Assembly: GCF_007565055.1 (NCBI RefSeq)
Contig: NC_044554.1
Coordinates: 57,631,676-57,695,675, forward strand
Length of the DNA stretch: 64,000 nucleotides
Reading direction: 5' to 3'
DNA from: Rhinopithecus roxellana
Taxonomy: Eukaryota; Chordata; Mammalia; Primates; Cercopithecidae
This document shows positions 10,036 to 21,398 of this stretch, in pieces (position 1 is the stretch's first letter; each line of letters opens with the position of its first letter). The notes beneath the pieces were generated by a model. That model made no database searches. It saw only the letters and a program-made list of their open reading frames with translations, and was not told where the DNA came from. The translations under genes and the position numbers were made by a program.

Positions 10036-10740
10036 AAACTATTTCTAAGGCCAAATAGGTATAAATGGAGGTATAATTAAATACTCAGGATTAGCTTAAC
10101 TAAGTTGTTAACACTGCAAACATGGCAGCGTTCAGCAATTAAATAGTTATGCCCCAGTCTAATTGATCCATTACTGGTAACTTCCCTTATCACCCTCGGT
10201 GAATTGAGTTTCAATCTATGCACAAAGTTATTTGAGATCTTAAAATAAGGACAGCTAATTCTTATTTGGAGTCAGGGAAATGAAAATTAGGGGAAATTAT
10301 ATGAAATAAGTCACATTTGAATGGACAGATGATAAGACTTTACATAGTCATCAAAGTGTATGGGATAGGGAGAAGGGAAATAGACCAGTGAAAAAGTGAC
10401 AAAGCTCAAGGTTTGGGATTTACGGAGCTACAACAACTCCTCTGGACAAGACTTAGAAATTTAGACGAGTTTCAAACTCTGTAATTTTCCGTATGGGCCC
10501 AGTGGAGGACCCAAACACAACTGGTCCATGTTTTGATCCCCAGTCAGTGGCCAGCTATAGACTGTAGTTGCAGATCCACTGACCTTGTGATACTGGCAGT
10601 ATCTGGTGGAGTAGGGACCCACAACATGATGCAGCAAATGGGTCCTATGTAAGAGCTTCCTTCCATAGGCTGGATCATCCCAACAGCCTCTTAACTCCAG
10701 TCTCACCTATTTCCAATTCGCCTTCCATCCTATTAGAAGG
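10036..10740. other. Unassigned unique-looking DNA
   Basis: No recognisable repeat and no convincing gene. A minus-strand open stretch at 10461-10706 has no features I recognise. Confidence 0.5.
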
Positions 10741-10781
10741 CTCAAAGTGAAGGTATGTTTGTACAAAGAACAAGAAACCAT
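10741..10781 (+). repeat. 40-bp unit, copy 1 of 3
   Basis: Non-Alu unit beginning CTCAAAGTGAAG and ending CAAGAAACCA. Near-identical copies lie at 11132-11169 and 12518-12558. Confidence 0.85.
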
Positions 10782-10782
10782 A

Positions 10783-11055
10783 GGCCAGGCACAGTGGTTT
10801 AAGCCTGTAATCCCAGCACTTTGGGAGGCCAAGGCAAGCTGATCACCTGAGGTCAGGATTTCAAGACCAACCTGGCCAATATGGCGAAATTCCATCTCCA
10901 CCAGACATGGTGGTGCGTGCCTGTAATCCCAGCTACTAGGGAGGCTGAGGTGGGAAAATTACTTGAACCTGGGAGGCGGAGGTTATAGTGAGCCCAGATC
11001 GCACCACTGCATTCCAGCCTGGGTGACAGAGTGAGACTCTGTCTCAAAAAAATAG
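10783..11055 (+). mobile_element. Alu with short internal deletion
   Basis: Sense Alu missing the middle A-rich linker ('CCATCTCCACCAGACATGG'). It follows unit copy 1. Confidence 0.9.
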
Positions 11056-11092
11056 AAAATAAAAAGAGGACTTTTCCTGCACAACCTCTTTG

Positions 11093-11098
<6 letters not shown>

Positions 11099-11134
<36 letters not shown>
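11099..11134 (+). repeat. Long poly-A run (about 36 A)
   Basis: An uninterrupted A run stands immediately before unit copy 2, not attached to an Alu body; it may be the remains of a retroposition tail or a duplication junction. Confidence 0.9.
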
Positions 11135-11136
<2 letters not shown>

Positions 11137-11169
11137 GAAGCTATGTTTGTACAAAGAACAAGAAACCAT
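11132..11169 (+). repeat. 40-bp unit, copy 2 of 3
   Basis: AAAGTGAAGCTATG to AAGAAACCATT, differing from copy 1 at very few positions and again followed by an Alu. Confidence 0.85.
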
Positions 11170-11170
11170 T

Positions 11171-11453
11171 AACCAGGCATGGTGGTTTAGCTCTTTGGGA
11201 GGCCGAAGCAGGTAAATCACCTGAGGTCAGGAGTTCGAGACTAGCCTGGCCAACATGGTGAAACCCCATTTCAACTAAAAATATAAAAATTAGCCAGGCA
11301 TGGTGGTGTGCGCCTGTAATCCCAGCTACTCAGGAGGTTGAGGCATGAGAATCACTTCAATCTGGGAGGCAGAGGCTGCAGTAAGCCAAGATCGTGCCAC
11401 TGCACTCCAGCCTGGGCAACAGAGTAAGACTCTGTCTCAAAAAAAAAAAAAAG
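11171..11453 (+). mobile_element. Alu
   Basis: Sense Alu with a damaged 5' part ('GTGGTTTAGCTCTTTGG'); it shares GTGGTTTA with the Alu after copy 1. Confidence 0.9.
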
Positions 11454-11529
11454 TGTTAATTGAAATAAACTGCACACTTCAGCACATGAGGCAAACTCAG
11501 AATCTTTGTGGGTGCTATCTTTTCTTTCT

Positions 11530-11752
11530 AGAGCACCTTTAGCTGCTTCTTCATCCGGTTAGTCTTACTTGGCCATCAAGCCTCAACCCAAGCATCACCT
11601 TCCCCCACTCCATTTCTACTCCTAGATTGGATTAAATGCCCATCCCATAACGTGTTGTTATTTTTCATAACTCTGTCCCTTTGGACTGAAGCTCCACATA
11701 GAATAGAGGTACCCAATAGGTAGTCAGTAAAAGTTTGTTGAATGAATAAGGA
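11530..11752 (+). mobile_element. L2 LINE 3' end
   Basis: 'CAAGCCTCAACCCAAGC...' followed by 'AGTAAAAGTTTGTTGAATGAA', the typical L2 terminus. Confidence 0.7.
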
Positions 11753-12077
11753 TGGCAAAAGATCAAGCTGCTGTCTACTACCTATTGCCAGACTATATTG
11801 TGGGCTCTTTGAAGACTCTTCATAAGCCAACATCTCTCTTGCAAGTACCTGAAAACTCTAGGATAAGAAGGCTGGGTGCCTGTTTTCCTGCTACATGAAC
11901 TATCAATGCGGAGCTGAAGGAGGCAAGGTACTCCCTATTTTCTTCTATGTCAGGTCCTTGGTCCTGACAAGGGCATGTGCCACCATGGAGCATGATGTAA
12001 AACAGGAAATCAGGTAGGAGTAGAATACTATAAAAGTGCTGGTTGCAAAGTCAACTTATATGATCAGAAAGAATCTG

Positions 12078-12368
12078 CGACAGGCTCCCTGCCTCATGCC
12101 TGTAATTCCAGCACTTCGAGAGGCCAAGGCGGGTGGATCACCTGAGGCCAGGAGTTTGAGACTAGCCTAGCCAACACAATGAAAGCCCGTCTCTACCAAA
12201 AAGTACAAAAATTTTCGGGGCATGGCCCATGCCTGTAGTCCCAGCTACTCAGAAGGCTCAGGCAGGAGAATCGCTTGAACCTGGGAGACAGAGATTGCAG
12301 TGAGCTGAGATCACACCACTGAACTCCAGCTTGGGCGACAGAGTGAGAGTCCGTCTCAAAAAAAAAGG
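12078..12368 (+). mobile_element. Alu with target duplication
   Basis: Sense Alu with a damaged 5' box, flanked by GAAAGAATCTG on both sides. Confidence 0.9.
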
Positions 12369-12517
12369 AAAGAATCTGGATTGTACTCTGGGCATTAGCA
12401 TGAATACTTGGCTCCAGCCCTGGGCAGTAGTGCGTGGAGGAGAGTGGGGAGCTCCTGAGGAAAGCAGAATTCTGTCTGAGTGTGATGAAAGAGCAGAGGC
12501 TTCATCCTACCCAAAGA

Positions 12518-12558
12518 CTCAAAGTGAAGCTATGTTTGTACAAGGAACAAGAAAGCAT
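12518..12558 (+). repeat. 40-bp unit, copy 3 of 3
   Basis: ACTCAAAGTGAAGCTATG to GAAAGCATGA, here followed directly by 'ATTGAAATAAACTGC', which in the other locus lies after an Alu (11458-11474). This copy may show the ancestral uninterrupted arrangement. Confidence 0.85.
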
Positions 12559-12674
12559 GAATTGAAATAAACTGCTATACTGTTCAGGACATGATGGAAA
12601 CCCAGAAACAAGGGACAATAGAAAATATTCCCAAGTGAAAACAAAAGCAAAAAGTAAGTAAATAGAGAAAGAAG

Positions 12675-12981
12675 TTTTGCTTGTTTGTTTGTTTGTTTTG
12701 AGATGGAGTCTCTCTCCCGTCGTGCAGGCTGGAGTGCAGTGGCACGATCTCGGCTCACTGCAACCTCCACCTCTGGGGTTCAAGAGATTCTCCTTCCTCA
12801 GCCTCCCGAGTAGCTGGGATGAAAGACGTGCACCACCATACCTGGCTAATTTGTGTATTCTTAGTAGAGACGGGGTTTTTCCATGTTAGCCAGACTGGTC
12901 TCGAACTCCTGACCTCAGGTGATCCACCCCCCTCTCCCTCCCAAAGTGCTAGGATTACAGGTATGAACCACTGCGCCCGGC
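12675..12981 (-). mobile_element. Alu with target duplication
   Basis: Antisense Alu with a (GTTT)n tail, flanked by AGAGAAAGAAG (12664-12674 and 12982-12992). Confidence 0.93.
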
Positions 12982-13204
12982 AGAGAAAGAAGATTTTTAA
13001 GAAAGATTCCAGATTCACATGAAGCTGCGTGTGCACCATTTCTCTTCTTCTCTTGGCTCAGGCCAGTTCTTCAGTGATGTGTATTTTGCATCTTCTCTTC
13101 CCACATCATGGGAGAATTGAGAATTCAGGAAGATAATGATCACCAGAGGAAGGCATCTCGTGCTGGTGGAGTTGAGAAGAGACTCCTGAGACATACTGCC
13201 CTGA

Positions 13205-13390
13205 AATTAAATTTCTACTTCACCCATGACTTACTGTGTGTTATCAAGCAAGCTATGCAACTTCTGTGAGCCTGAGTTTCCTCATCGACTAAAATAGAAA
13301 TAATAATACTTTCCAATAATACTTGGATTGCTATGAAGATTCAGTGAAATAACATGAATTTAACATAAAGTACTAGTAATAGGATGATCC
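13205..13390 (+). mobile_element. MIR SINE
   Basis: 'GAGCCTGAGTTTCCTCATC' then 'AAATAATAATACTTTCC' and 'GAAGATTCAGTGAAATAA', a standard MIR core. Confidence 0.8.
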
Positions 13391-13564
13391 AACTGAAGAA
13401 TGATGAAGGTAAAGTATGGGGATTAAAGAAAGGAGAAAAGGAGCTATTGAATGAAATGTCTGATAAAAATGTATTAATTCAGTACTAATAATAGTATAGC
13501 ATTAGTGATTCTATTAATGAAGTTCCCATGGCAGTGTTCACCACATTGCACAACTATATACATT

Positions 13565-13645
13565 TTAAATTGCACATTTAGTAAGCACACAATTAGTAAT
13601 AAGACTAATTTAAATGCTTTCAAAATTAGATAGAAAATTGATGTG
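13565..13645. repeat. 80-bp direct repeat, copy A
   Basis: GCACATTTAGTAAGCACACA to AGAAAATTGAT is an imperfect copy (roughly three quarters identical by eye) of 15628-16000. The family is unknown to me. Confidence 0.7.
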
Positions 13646-13667
13646 GCTGCAGCAACTTGGAGTTGAA

Positions 13668-13945
13668 TTTTTTTTTTTTTTTTGAGATGGAGTCTCACTC
13701 TGTCACCCAGGCTGGAGTGCAGTGGTGTGATCTCAGCTCACGGCAAGCTGCGACTCCCAGATTCACGCCATTCTCCTGCCTCAGCCTCCCGAGTAGCTGG
13801 GACTACAGGCGCCCGCCACCATGCCCGGCTAATTTTTTTTTTTTTCTGTATTTTTAGTAGAGACGGGGTTTCACCGTGTTAGCCAGGATGGTCTCGATCT
13901 CCTGACCTCGTGATCCACCCGCCTCGGCATCCCGAAGTGCTGGGA
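13668..13945 (-). mobile_element. AluY, 5'-truncated, with target duplication
   Basis: Antisense AluY missing its first 25 or so bases; TGGAGTTGAA flanks it (13658-13667 and 13946-13955), so truncation happened at insertion. Confidence 0.93.
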
Positions 13946-14139
13946 TGGAGTTGAACTTTACCATAATTTTAAGGTTTCAATCTCCAGCTATAAGCATGAC
14001 AACTCCATAGCAAAGCAGTCATTTTAAAGTTTAATTTAAGAAGAAAAATGGTACTATCCAGCATTGAAATGTTCTTGCTCCTTGGTTTCTTAAATTAACT
14101 CTGCATAGTACCTATAGCAAGGCTGAGGTACTCATTCTC

Positions 14140-15590
14140 ATATTTTTTATTGTGGTAAAAATATACATAAATTAAAATTAACCATTTAAACCTTTTTTTT
14201 TTTTTTTTTTGAGACAGAGTCTTGCTCTGTCACCCAGACTGGAGTGCAGTGGCACTGACTCAGCTCACTACAACCTCCACCTCCCGGGTTCAAGTGATTC
14301 TCCTGCCTCAGCCTCCTGAGTAGCTGGGACTACAGGTGCGTGTCACCACACCCGGCTAATTTTAGTATTTTTAGTAGAGACAAGGTTTCACTATATTGAC
14401 TAGGTTGGTCTTGAACTCCTGACCTCGTGATCCGCCCGCCTCGGCCTCCCAAAGTGCTGGGATTACAGACGTGAGCCACCGTGCCCATCTTTTTGTCTTT
14501 TATTTTCTTTTCTTTTCTTTTTATGGAGAACAAGGTCTCGCTATATTGCCCAGGCAGGTCTTGAACTCTGGGCTCAAGCTATCCTCCCACCTCTGCCTCC
14601 CTGAGAGCTGGGATTACAGGTGTGAACCACTGTGTCCAGCCAATTTAAACCATTTTTAAGTGTACACTTCTGTGGCATTAAGTACATTCACACTCTCCTG
14701 CAACCATCCTCACCATCTGTCTCCAAAACATTTTCATTGTCCCCAAGTGAAATTCTATACCCATTAAATACTAACTCCCATCCCTCCCTTGCTGCAGCCC
14801 TGGGCAACTAATATTCTATTTTTTCCTCTCTAGGAATTTGAATACTCGAGGTACCTCATATAGCTGGAATCATACAGTATTTGTCTTTTGGTGGTATATT
14901 TTCATTTAGCATAATGTCTTCAAAGTTCATCATCTTGCAGCATGTGTCAGAGCTTTCTTCCTTTTTAAGGCTGGCTGCATTATATTCCATTATATGTACA
15001 GACTACATTTTGTTTATCGATTCATCTGTTGATGGACACTTGGGTTGCTTCTACTTTTTGGCTGTGTGAATAATGCTGCTATAAAATTGGGTGAACAAAT
15101 ATGTCTTCATATCTCTGCTTTCCATGTGTCTGGGCATATGCTCAGAAGTGGAGTTGCTGGATCTTATGGTCACTCTGCATTAAATTTTTCACAGAATCAC
15201 CATGCCGTTTTCAACAGAGGCTGCACCATTTTATACTCCCACTAGCAAAATGCAGAGGACTTCCAATTTCTCCATATTCTTGCCAACATGTGTTATTTTC
15301 TGGGTTTTTTAAAACAATAGCCATCCTAATAGGTATGAAGTAGTGTCTCCTTGTAGTTTTGATTTGCATTTCCTAGATGACTAATGATAGTGAGCATATT
15401 TTCACGTGCTCACTGGCCAGTTGCGTATCTTCTTTGGAGAAATATCTTTTCAGGCCTTTGTCCATTTTTTAATAAGTTTTTTTTTAATGTTGAGTTGTAG
15501 GAGTTCTTTATATATATTGACATTAAGCCATTATCAGGTTATTTTTGTTTCATTTTTTATTTTTGAGCTTTTCAATGCATTATCTTAAAA
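14140..15590 (-). mobile_element. L1M 3' end, split by Alu insertion
   Basis: Antisense L1 3' UTR and ORF2 C-terminal region. A block at 14193-14641 is inserted, with ATTTAAACC on both sides. The phrase 'GATGGACACTTGGGTTGCTT' marks the ORF2 end. Confidence 0.85.
14193..14641 (-). mobile_element. Alu plus Alu left monomer inserted in L1
   Basis: A full antisense Alu (to about 14490) is joined to a single left-arm monomer (about 14496-14640, FLAM-like). The target duplication flanks the pair, so one probably inserted into the other's tail. Confidence 0.85.
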
Positions 15591-15627
15591 ACTAGGATCA
15601 CTTCACAAATGACCAATTATGTTCAAA

Positions 15628-16000
15628 ATTTTAGGTGCACATTTAATAAACACACAAGTATTAATAATCCTAATTGAAACGCTTTTATTATTTTATTTTA
15701 TTTTTTGAGACGGAGATTCGCTCTGTCACCCAGGCTGGAGTGCAGTAGCACAATCTTGGCTCACTGTAAGCTCCGCCTCCCGGGTTCACGCCATTCTCCT
15801 GCCTCAGCCTCCGGAACAGGCGCCTGCCACCACGCCCGGCTAATTTTTTGTGTTTTTAGTAGAGACAGGGTTTCACCGTGTTAGCCAGGATGGTCTCGAT
15901 CTCCTGACCTCATGATCTGTCCGCCTCGGCCTCCTAAAGTGCTGGAATTACAGGCATGAGCCACTGTACCCGGCCTGAAATGCTTTTAAAATTAGAAAAT
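15628..16000. repeat. 80-bp direct repeat, copy B (split by AluY)
   Basis: GCACATTTAATAAACACACA onward mirrors copy A at 13565-13645; the AluY at 15688-15975 interrupts it. Confidence 0.7.
15688..15975 (-). mobile_element. AluY with target duplication
   Basis: Antisense AluY with a short internal gap; flanked by TGAAACGCTTTTA and TGAAATGCTTTTA (15675-15687, 15976-15988). Confidence 0.93.
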
Positions 16001-16399
16001 TGATAGAATAAATCAATTTGCTTCCTTTATTCATTTTTCAAATAGTAAAAGTACAAAGGATAAAAATTTAAATCACCGTAATATCAGCCTAAGAGATAGC
16101 CTTAGCAATTTTTTTATTGATAATGTTGAGAAATCTTAGTGATGCTAAAGCTAGCTAAAGCTAGAAAGATGCTTGTGAAAATTAGTCCATCTTTCGGACT
16201 TCAAACCAAACAAGGCATAAATATGACAGAGGAGAACACATCTCCCAATAAACACTGTCTCTCTTAAAAAGATGACTATAAATTCAGGAAATATACTAGA
16301 CAGGAGATCTGTATCAGTTGTTAGGGTATTTTATAGTTGCAAGTAAGTACTAGAAAGTCATAGTGGAGATACAGGAAGAAAGGAGTATGTCAAGACTTC

Positions 16400-16612
16400 A
16401 AATGGGAGACAACCCTTGGTTAGGGATAAATACAGACCAAATGAAAAAATTATAACCACCAGTGGCATGTATGATCCATGTGGGCAGGGATCCATGTGGT
16501 GTGTATGATCCATGTGGGCAGGGATAGTATTCACTCATGTCACTCAGGTACCTAGAACAGTACCTAGCACCTTGTGGTAGACGATCAAGAATTATTTGTT
16601 GAATGAAGAATT
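16400..16612 (+). mobile_element. L2 3'-end remnant with internal 34-bp duplication
   Basis: Ends 'GAATTATTTGTTGAATGAA', typical of L2. Inside, GTATGATCCATGTGGGCAGG is repeated with period 34 (16469 and 16503). Confidence 0.6.
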
Positions 16613-16680
16613 TACAGGAGAAAACAGTTGGTACACAAAACAGAGTGAGATCTAGTGAGAAAGAACTATCCAAAAGACTT

Positions 16681-16720
16681 CAAAAAAAAAAAAAAAAAAA
16701 CCACACACACACACACACAG
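16681..16720 (+). repeat. Poly-A plus (CA)n microsatellite
   Basis: A run of 19 A followed by about nine CA units. Confidence 0.9.
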
Positions 16721-16796
16721 GCAAAATCAGAAAATATTTTAAACTTAATAAAAAGTATGCATCTTGGAAAAGCAAAGCAAATTAAATATATAGTGA

Positions 16797-17105
16797 GGCC
16801 AGGCACAGTGGCTCACACCTGTAATCTCAGCACTTTGGGAGACTGAGGCGGGCAGATCATGAGGTCAGGAGATGGAGACCATCCTGGCCAAAATAGTGAA
16901 ACCCTGTCTCTACCAAAAATATAAAAATTAGCTGGGCATGGTGGCACACACCTGTAATCCCAGCTACTCAGGAGGCTGAGGCAGGAGAATCACTTGAATC
17001 TGGGAGGTGGAGATTGCAGTGAGCCGAGATTGCCCTACTGCACTCCAGCGTGGCAACTGAGAGAGACTCCATCTAAAAAAAAAAAGAAAAAGAAAAAAAA
17101 AAATA
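16797..17105 (+). mobile_element. Alu with target duplication
   Basis: Sense Alu between two copies of ATATATAGTGAG; its tail runs into a (TA)n stretch. Confidence 0.92.
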
Positions 17106-17205
17106 TATATATATATATATAGTGAGAAAGAAAACAATAAAGCAATGGAAATCAATCAAATAGAAAGTGGAAAAAGAGAAAAAGCGAAAGTCAATGAAAC
17201 CAACT

Positions 17206-17555
17206 GCTATGGTTTGAATGTGTTCCCCAAAGTTCATGTGTTGGCAACTTAACCCTCAATGCAACAATGTTGAGAGGGGCTACCTTTAAGAAGTGATGAG
17301 GTCATGAGGGCCCTGCCTTTGTGAATGGATTCATGAGTGGGCTCATTATCTAGAGAGTACATTTGTTATAAATTGAGTTTGGCCCTCTTGCTTTCTCTTG
17401 CCATGTGATGCATTTGGCCATGTCATGGCACAGCAAGAAGGGCTTTAGCAGATGCTAGTCCCTTGATCTTGAACTTCCCAGCCTTCAGAACTGCAAGAAA
17501 TAAATTTCTGCTCTTTATGAATTACCCATTCTCCATTACTATGTTATAAATACTG
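17206..17555 (+). mobile_element. MST-type LTR (ERVL-MaLR), solo
   Basis: Begins TGCTATGGTTTGAATGTGTT and ends near the 'AATAAATTTCTGCTCTTTATG' polyadenylation block. It sits between two L1 pieces that join in frame order. Confidence 0.85.
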
Positions 17556-17768
17556 ACCATTAGTTCTTTGAAAAATAAAACTGATAAATTTTTAGCTTAA
17601 CTGATCAAGAAAAAAGGAGAAAATACAAATACATCACTTCAGATCCTACAGATATTTAAAAGAAAACAAGAGAATATTATGAACAACTTTATGTCAATAT
17701 ATGTCCACGGAAAACTTAGATGAACTCCCCTAAAAGACAAAATTCCCAAATAGAAAACCAAAATAACA

Positions 17769-17990
17769 CCAGTCTGGCCAACATGGTGAAACCCCGTCTC
17801 TACTAAAAAAACAAAAATTAACTGGGTGTGGTGGCATGCACCTGTAGTCCCAGCCATTAGGGAGGCTGAGGCGGGAGGATTGCTTCAACCTGGGAGGCAG
17901 AGGTTGCAGTGAGCTGAGATGGCACCACTGTACTTCAGCCTGGGCAACCAAGCGAGACCCTGTCTCAAAACAAAAAACAAGCAAAAAACC
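17769..17990 (+). mobile_element. 5'-truncated Alu
   Basis: Starts inside the left arm (CCAGTCTGGCCAACATGG) and ends with an A-rich tail. Confidence 0.9.
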
Positions 17991-18026
17991 AAATAGCTTC
18001 GTATCTGTCAATAAAATTGAGTTTGT

Positions 18027-18320
18027 GGCCGGGCGTGGTGGCTCACGCCTGTAATCCCAGTACTTTGGGAGGCCGAAGCAGGCATGGATCACGAGATCAG
18101 GAGATCAAGACCATCCTGGCTAACACAGTGAAACCCTGTCTCTACTAAAAATACAAAAAATCAGCCGGGCGTGGTGGCGGGCACCTGTAGTCCCAGCTAC
18201 TCCGGAGGCTGAGGCAGGAGAATGGCGTGAACCCGGGAGGCAGAGCTTGCAGTGAGCCGAGATCACGCGACTGCACTCCAGCCTGGGCGACAGAGCGAGA
18301 CTCCGTCTCAAAAAAAAAAC
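18027..18320 (+). mobile_element. AluY, full length
   Basis: Sense AluY; ATTGAGTTTGT and ATTGAATTTGT at the flanks are the likely target duplication. Confidence 0.93.
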
Positions 18321-18712
18321 ATTGAATTTGTAATGAAGAATCATTTTACAAAGAGTATTTAATGCCTTGATGGCTTAATTGGTAAATAATAAATGTTTAA
18401 GTTAAAAAAAATAACAATCCTACACAAACTCTTTCAGAAAATAGAGGTGAAAATGCTTTTCACTTAATTTTATGAGACCTATTAACCTGATAGAGTCAAA
18501 AACATTACAAGAAAAGAAAAGTACATACCAATATTCCTTCTGAATAGATGCCAAAATCCTTAACAGGAACAACTACTAAAATAGCCACACAAATTAAGTA
18601 ATATGTAGAAAAAAATACATAATGACCAAATGGGCTTTAAAATTTCAATTTTAGCAGTTTCTTTTCAATCACAGAGGCAACTGACTTTCATTAATTCAAT
18701 TTTATGGGGAGA

Positions 18713-19020
18713 GGCCTGGCACAGTGGCTCATGCCTATAATCCCAGCATTTTGGGAGGCCGAGGTGGGCAGATTGCTTGAGGCCAGGCATTCAAGACCAG
18801 CCTGGCCAACATGGCAAAACCCCATCTCTACTAAAATTACAAAAATTAGCTAGGCATGGTGGCGTACACCTCTATTCCCAGCTACTCAAGAGGCTGAGGC
18901 GGGAGAATCGCTTGAACTTGGGAGGCGGAGGCTGTAGTGAGGTGAGATCACGCCATTGCACTCCAGCCTAGGCAACAGAGCAAGACTCTTATCTCCAAAA
19001 TAAATAAATTAATTAATTAA
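18713..19020 (+). mobile_element. Alu, full length
   Basis: Sense Alu with an (AAAT)n/(TTAA)n tail. Confidence 0.92.
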
Positions 19021-19429
19021 TGGGGAGAGTAAATCCCAAATGAAAATATTAGCTTCTTTACCCAGAGATATTACTAAGCCAGCTGAAATCTTTGGAGAGG
19101 CTGGTCCAGGCACTCTGTCTACAGGATATGGTGTCACTCGCAAATCTAGCTCGTTTGCTACCTTTTTCCTGAGAAAACAAACTCTATTTCTGGCAACTTT
19201 TTGTTGTTGTTGTGTTTCATTTTTTCCAGAATTGATTCATTCAGCAACTTTTTGACGAGATTAAAAGCACTCCTGTCTCTGGATTGAACTGGGTCTTGTA
19301 AATTTCTATAACAAATTTGCACTCAATCTCTTAGAATTTCTTACAGCTGATCATTTAAACCATTAAGTTGTGTGATCACTATTTTAGTTTACAGTTTATA
19401 ATAATCGTTATTACTATTTGGCAGACTGT

Positions 19430-19555
19430 TTCATGGCTAGCCCTCTTACTAAAGAATATGAGGGCAGAGGCCATCTTCCATTCACATGTAATCACCTTCA
19501 GCAACTAGCATGGTACCCGGCTCAATAAACAGCTGAGTAAATGGATCTGGGGATG
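19430..19555 (+). mobile_element. L2 3' end
   Basis: 'ATATGAGGGCAGAGGCCAT' through 'GGCTCAATAAACAGCTGAGTAA' matches the L2 tail pattern. Confidence 0.6.
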
Positions 19556-19575
19556 TCAAAAAATAACCTCCTCCT

Positions 19576-19895
19576 GGCCAGGTGTGGTGGCTCATGCCAG
19601 TAATCCCAACACTTTGGGAGGCCGACACAGGCAGATTACTTAAGTCAGGAGTTTGAGACCAGCCTGGCCAACATGGTGAAACCCCGTCTCTACTAAATAC
19701 AAAAAATTAGCTGGGAGCAGTGGCACGTGCCTGTAATCCCAGCTACTTCGGAGGCTGAGGCAGGAGAATCACTTTAACCCAGGGAGATGGAGGTTGGAGT
19801 GAGCAGAGATCTCACCACTGCACTCCAGCCTGGGTAACAGAGTAAGACTCCATCTCAAAAAAATTAAAAAAATAATAATAATGATAATAATTTTT
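19576..19895 (+). mobile_element. Alu, full length
   Basis: Sense Alu with an (ATA)n-rich tail. Confidence 0.92.
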
Positions 19896-19904
19896 TTAAA
19901 AGGA

Positions 19905-20560
19905 TAACGTTTCCTGATCTCATTTTCCCAATTCTAGGACATCTTTATATCCTGCTACTATTTTGTGAGACACAATTTAACAAAAAGTCCTCTTTCCTTT
20001 TTGTAGTATTTTGAGTACTATGAGTAAGAGTCATCTTGTCTCAAAAACTTGAGGATGGGAAAAAGTACAAAAATCCTTTCAACAACCAAGACTAGTCCAG
20101 GACCTGGACATATAGATGGAAGGTAGTACTATTTACTATAATCCAGGACAACATTTCTACTTAGGGCCAACCAAAAAAGGTTGTCAAGAAATGACAGCAC
20201 CTAAATCTGGGCCTTTCTAGAGGATCACTCCCCACAACAGGCCATCTTGGGTTCCTTGACCTTTAGCCCATCTCAGCATTGCCCTCACCCCTAACCTGCT
20301 CATGGGTGGGTGACCGAATGGACCTCTGAGCAGCATTTGTCTGTTTGCTGTGGAGGTGGGAAGCTTGGATCTGTAGCAAGTGGAACCTCTCCAGAGTGAA
20401 ATCTCACTTCCAGGTACTGCTGCCCATCTGCTAGCTCCTGGGTATTTTGAATCATGGCTCTAATTGCAGGGTCCTCAGCTAGATTCCTGTCTCGTGCAGC
20501 CCGAGGATTCAACTAATTCTGAACCTCTGTTGGAGCTGAAACTGAATTCTTCTATGTAAC
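19905..20560 (-). pseudogene. Possible decayed retrocopy of an unidentified gene
   Basis: The minus-strand frame at 20512-20300 (70 codons) is not derived from any repeat I recognise and has globular-protein composition; it includes the stretch NLAEDPAIRAMIQNTQELAD. The frame continues upstream in the same phase but through stop codons, and a 3'-UTR-like sequence follows downstream to about 19905. Short introns, start context and promoter are absent, so a processed pseudogene fragment is plausible. The parent gene is not recognised, and chance is not excluded. Confidence 0.35.
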
Positions 20561-21044
20561 CTCAGTTTGTTTGTTTTTTCTTTTTTAAAAAAGAAAAAAA
20601 AATGCTTTTACTTTTTTAAAAATATGTACATAATGGATGTACATATTTTCGGGGTACATGATTTAATACATTAATGTAATTTTTTAGAGATCAAATCAGG
20701 GTAACTGGGATAGCTGTTGCCTTAAATATTTGCCTTTTCTTTATGCTAGAAACATTCAAGTTATTCTTTTCACCCTTTTGAAATATACAGTAGATCATTG
20801 TAAATTAATAGGCACCCTACTGAACTATCAAACACTAGCTTTTCTTTCTTCTATTAAACTGTATATAGTGGGTCTTAAGATAGATAAAAGAAAAAGAAAA
20901 AGAAAAAGAAGAAAAAAATGTAAAAAGAAAAAAATTTTTCAAACTGTATATTTGTACCCATTAATCAACTTCTCTTCAGCCCCCTCTACCTTCTACCTTT
21001 CCCAGCCTCTGGTAACCACCTCCCTATCTTCATGAGATCCACTT

Positions 21045-21388
21045 CTTTTATTTTATATTTTATTGTATTTTATTTTATTTTATTTTATTTTAATTTTATT
21101 TTTGAGACGGGGTCTCTCTCTGTCACCCAGGCTGGAGTGCAGTGGCGCGATCTCAGCTCACTGCAACATCTACTTCCTGGATGCAAGCAATTCTCCTGCC
21201 TCAGCCTCCCAGGTAAGTAGGATTACAGGCGCCCACCGCCATGCCCAGCTAATCATTGTCTTTACTTTAGTAGAGACGAGGTTTCACCGTATTGGCCAGG
21301 CTGGTCTCAAACTCCTGACCTCAGGTGATCTGCCCGCCTTGGCCTCCCAAAATGCTGGGATTACAGGCATAAGCCACCATGCCCAGCC
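21045..21388 (-). mobile_element. Alu in L1
   Basis: Antisense Alu with a (TTTTA)n tail. Confidence 0.93.
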
Positions 21389-21398
21389 AGAGATTCAC

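Larger units (their letters stand above)
16650..18710 (+). mobile_element. L1 ORF2 fragment, sense, multiply interrupted
   Basis: L1 ORF2-like pieces occur at 16720-16796, 17100-17205, 17556-17765 ('ATTATGAACAACTTTATG') and 18340-18710 ('CACAAACTCTTTCAGAAAAT'). They are split by three Alus and an MST-type LTR. Stops and gaps throughout; no function. Confidence 0.75.
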
